DNA of 6,695 bases. Source: Tissierellales bacterium (GTDB lineage: Bacteria > Bacillota > Clostridia > Tissierellales > JASKZW01). Position 1 is the first letter of the stretch; every line of letters starts with the position of its first letter. Positions 4,820 to 6,695 of this stretch are shown here, piece by piece. The DNA is taken from positions 1 to 6,695 of the forward strand of contig JASLIL010000091.1 of the NCBI GenBank assembly GCA_030152145.1, read 5' to 3'. A program made the translations under genes and the position numbers. The notes beneath the pieces are model-generated. The model was not told where the DNA came from. It did not search any database and saw nothing but the letters and a program-made list of their open reading frames with translations.

Positions 4820-6514
4820 ATGAAATTTCAAGACTACAAATATGAAAGACCAAACTTTGAAGAAGCCAGCAAAAAAGGCCTAGAACTAGTAGAGGCTTTT
4901 AAGGCAGCAGAAAGCCTAGAAGAAGGAGATAGAATATTTAATGAAATAAATGATATGAAGAAAAATATCTATACCATGGTAAACCTATGCTATATAAGAC
5001 ACAGTATAGACACAAGAGACTCATTCTATGAAGGCGAGCAAAACTACTTTGATGAAACCCTACCAAGATTTCAGGCAGTAGAGTCAGCTATATCAAAGGC
5101 CCTAGTAGAATCACCCCACAGAAAGGGTCTGGAGGAAAAGTATGGTAAGCAACTATTTAATCTTCTAGAAATGGAATTAAAGTCCTTTGATGAGGCCATA
5201 GTAGAAGACCTAATAGAGGAGAACAAGCTAGTAAGCCAGTACTCAAAGCTAATAGCATCAGCCAAGGTAGAATTTGAAGGAGAGGTAAGAAACCTAAGCC
5301 AACTAAGTCCTTTCAGGGAATCAAGTGATAGGGATATGAGAAAAAAGGCAGACCAGGCCTATTTTGGATTCTATGAGGAACATGAGGAAGAATTTGACTT
5401 AATCTACGACAAGCTAGTAAAGGTTAGGGATAGAATGGCTAAAAAACTAGGCTTTGAAAACTTCGTTCCCCTAGGATATTTAAGAATGAGCCGTTCTGAC
5501 TATGATGCCAAGGACGTTAAGAACTACAGGGATCAGGTTCTAAGAGAAGTTGTACCAGTAGTAGAGGGACTAAAGGAAAGACAGAAAAAAAGACTGGGCC
5601 TAGAAAATCTAAAGTACTATGATGAGGTATTTAAATTTAACTCAGGCAACCCAGCACCAAAGGGAGATCCAGACTGGATAGTGGAAAATGGAAAGAAAAT
5701 GTATGAGGAACTTTCAGAGGAAACAAAGGAATTCTTTAACTTTATGCTAGACAGGGAGCTACTTGACCTAGTAAGCAAGGAAGGAAAGATGACAGGAGGC
5801 TACTGTACCTTTATAGACGACTACAAGTCACCATTTATCTTCTCAAACTTCAATGGAACCAGTGGAGACATAGACGTTCTAACCCACGAAGCAGGCCATG
5901 CCTTCCAAACCTACAGAAGCAGGCACCTAGGCATACCAGAATACAGCTTCCCAACATCAGAAGCAGCAGAAATCCACTCTATGAGTATGGAATTCATAAC
6001 CTGGCCATGGATGGAGCTATTCTTTGAAGAAGATGCAGATAAATATAGATTCAGCCATCTAGCAGGAGCCCTATCCTTCCTACCATATGGAGTATCAGTA
6101 GACGAATTCCAACACTTTGTCTATGAAAATCCAGAAGCCAGCCCAGCAGAAAGAAAGGCTAAGTGGAGGGAAATAGAAGCTAAATACGCACCAAGCAAGG
6201 ACTATGATGACAATGACTTCCTAGACAGGGGAACTCTATGGTTCAGACAGATTCACATCTACCAAAGTCCTTTCTACTATATAGACTACACTTTGGCCCA
6301 GGTATGTGCCCTACAATTTGCCAACAAGCTAAATGAAAACAGGGACCAGGCTTGGGAAGACTACCTAAAGATTTGTAACATAGGAGGCAGCAAGTCCTTC
6401 CTAGGAATACTAGAAGAAGGAAGTCTAGAAAACCCATTTGAAGACGGAACCATAAAGAAAACTATGGACCCTCTAAGACAATGGTTAGACAGTGTAGACG
6501 ACAGCAAGTTCTAA
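4820..6514 (+). CDS. M3 family zinc oligoendopeptidase, second tandem copy
   Basis: This is a paralog of the preceding gene with the same 564-residue length and the same predicted role: a cytosolic zinc endopeptidase cutting short peptides. HEAGH is at 356-360 in DVLTHEAGHAF, the probable third zinc ligand is Glu384 in AEIHSMSMEF, and PFYYIDYTLAQV is at 484-495. The sequence around the active site (GGYCTF, SNFNGTSGD, CALQF) is closer to what I recall as typical for this M3 subgroup than the first copy, so this may be the more ancestral-like enzyme. It starts at ATG behind AGGAGGG, whereas the first copy uses TTG. Both copies end in the same DDSKF. Transcription probably depends on passing the hairpin at 4763-4799. 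A neutral name is safer than pepF, because the length and motif context fit the non-PepF subgroup. Confidence 0.96.
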   Translation: MKFQDYKYERPNFEEASKKGLELVEAFKAAESLEEGDRIFNEINDMKKNIYTMVNLCYIRHSIDTRDSFYEGEQNYFDETLPRFQAVESAISKALVESPHRKGLEEKYGKQLFNLLEMELKSFDEAIVEDLIEENKLVSQYSKLIASAKVEFEGEVRNLSQLSPFRESSDRDMRKKADQAYFGFYEEHEEEFDLIYDKLVKVRDRMAKKLGFENFVPLGYLRMSRSDYDAKDVKNYRDQVLREVVPVVEGLKERQKKRLGLENLKYYDEVFKFNSGNPAPKGDPDWIVENGKKMYEELSEETKEFFNFMLDRELLDLVSKEGKMTGGYCTFIDDYKSPFIFSNFNGTSGDIDVLTHEAGHAFQTYRSRHLGIPEYSFPTSEAAEIHSMSMEFITWPWMELFFEEDADKYRFSHLAGALSFLPYGVSVDEFQHFVYENPEASPAERKAKWREIEAKYAPSKDYDDNDFLDRGTLWFRQIHIYQSPFYYIDYTLAQVCALQFANKLNENRDQAWEDYLKICNIGGSKSFLGILEEGSLENPFEDGTIKKTMDPLRQWLDSVDDSKF

Positions 6515-6515
6515 G

Positions 6516-6545
6516 AAAAGAGGATGGAAACATCCTCTTTTTTTA
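6516..6545 (+). terminator. Intrinsic terminator after the second M3 peptidase
   Basis: An 11-bp perfect stem AAAAGAGGATG (6516-6526) / CATCCTCTTTT (6531-6541) is closed by a GAAA tetraloop of the stable GNRA type and runs into seven T's (6538-6544). It begins one base after the TAA stop, so it ends the peptidase transcription unit cleanly. The A's at the left base also give some potential for termination from the other strand, although no minus-strand gene is seen there. Confidence 0.92.
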
Positions 6546-6616
6546 TTAAAAATATACACACAGTTTAAAACAAAACTATATATAAGGTAGAGTCGGGTAT
6601 ATAAATAATATAAACT

Positions 6617-6625
6617 GGAGGTGAT
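6617..6625 (+). promoter_or_regulatory. Near-perfect ribosome-binding site of the small right-edge gene
   Basis: GGAGGTGAT is fully complementary to the usual 16S rRNA 3' tail; its GGAGG core ends 7 bases before the ATG at 6629. This supports a well-translated gene starting there. I could not assign a convincing promoter in the AT-rich 6545-6616 stretch upstream. Confidence 0.85.
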
Positions 6626-6628
6626 AAG

Positions 6629-6695
6629 ATGCCATGGAATGAAAAGGACTACCCTAACTCTATGAAAAATTTAGACCCACTAGTAAGAAGAAAGG
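6629..6695 (+). CDS. Small YdaT-like conserved protein, N-terminal 22 codons only (3' partial)
   Basis: The translated fragment is MPWNEKDYPNSMKNLDPLVRRK, running off the window. The MPW-x3-DYP-x-S-x-KNL-x3-VR-x-K pattern is what I recall from the start of the short YdaT-type proteins of Bacillota, usually followed by a helix and an 'EEGRAIPIA' segment outside this window. The molecular function of that family is not well established. The excellent GGAGGTGAT ribosome-binding site and its position after a strong terminator argue for an independent transcription unit. It is probably unrelated to the peptidases. The family call rests on about 22 residues and on memory; that it is a real gene is more certain than its family. 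Confidence 0.78.
   Translation, partial: MPWNEKDYPNSMKNLDPLVRRK

Noticed and set aside
3313..6437. Minus-strand open frames at 3313-3573, 4280-4537, 5071-5265 and 6243-6437
   Set aside because: All lie antisense to the M3 peptidases. The first and third cover overlapping homologous segments of the two copies and give similar translations, as expected for shadows of a duplicated gene.
6563..6600. GTTTAA (6563-6568) and GGGTAT (6595-6600), resembling sigma-B -35 and -10 elements before the small right-edge gene
   Set aside because: The spacing is 26 bases, whereas sigma-B promoters need about 13-15, and sigma-B is not expected in most anaerobic Clostridia.

Overview
The window looks like chromosomal DNA from a low-GC, anaerobic Bacillota (Firmicutes). 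The clues are AT-rich spacers, strong AGGAGG-type ribosome-binding sites, short U-tailed hairpin terminators, and heavy use of AGA/AGG, ATA and CTA codons. A peptide-fermenting Clostridia/Tissierellia-type host would fit, but that is inference; nothing here fixes a genus.

Layout, left to right. (1) Positions 1-1147 are the end of an oligopeptide/dipeptide ABC transporter operon: the last 69 codons of an OppD-type ATPase, then a complete OppF-type ATPase overlapping it by 8 bases. (2) A bidirectional hairpin terminator near 1161-1200 separates this operon from a convergent minus-strand gene (1180-2868) for a roughly 560-residue cytosolic protein that I cannot name. (3) A 172-base AT-rich divergent intergenic region (2869-3040) holds weak promoter candidates and a palindrome that also resembles a CodY box. 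(4) Two tandem plus-strand genes (3041-4735 and 4820-6514) each encode a 564-residue zinc oligoendopeptidase of family M3. The two proteins align end to end without a gap at about 67% identity by hand count. A strong intrinsic terminator lies between them and another follows the second. (5) At the right edge is the first 22 codons of a small protein beginning MPWNEKDYP, resembling the YdaT-type family.

Functional picture: the Opp ATPases power import of short peptides, and the two M3 peptidases would cleave such peptides in the cytosol, so the window reads as a peptide uptake and degradation neighbourhood. The minus-strand gene between the two modules breaks any single-operon arrangement, and its role is unknown. 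I see no mobile element, CRISPR array, tRNA or rRNA. No stretch over 300 bases lacks a gene. The parts most worth a second look are the unknown minus-strand protein, the duplicated peptidase pair with an internal terminator and asymmetric start codons, and the palindrome in front of the pair.
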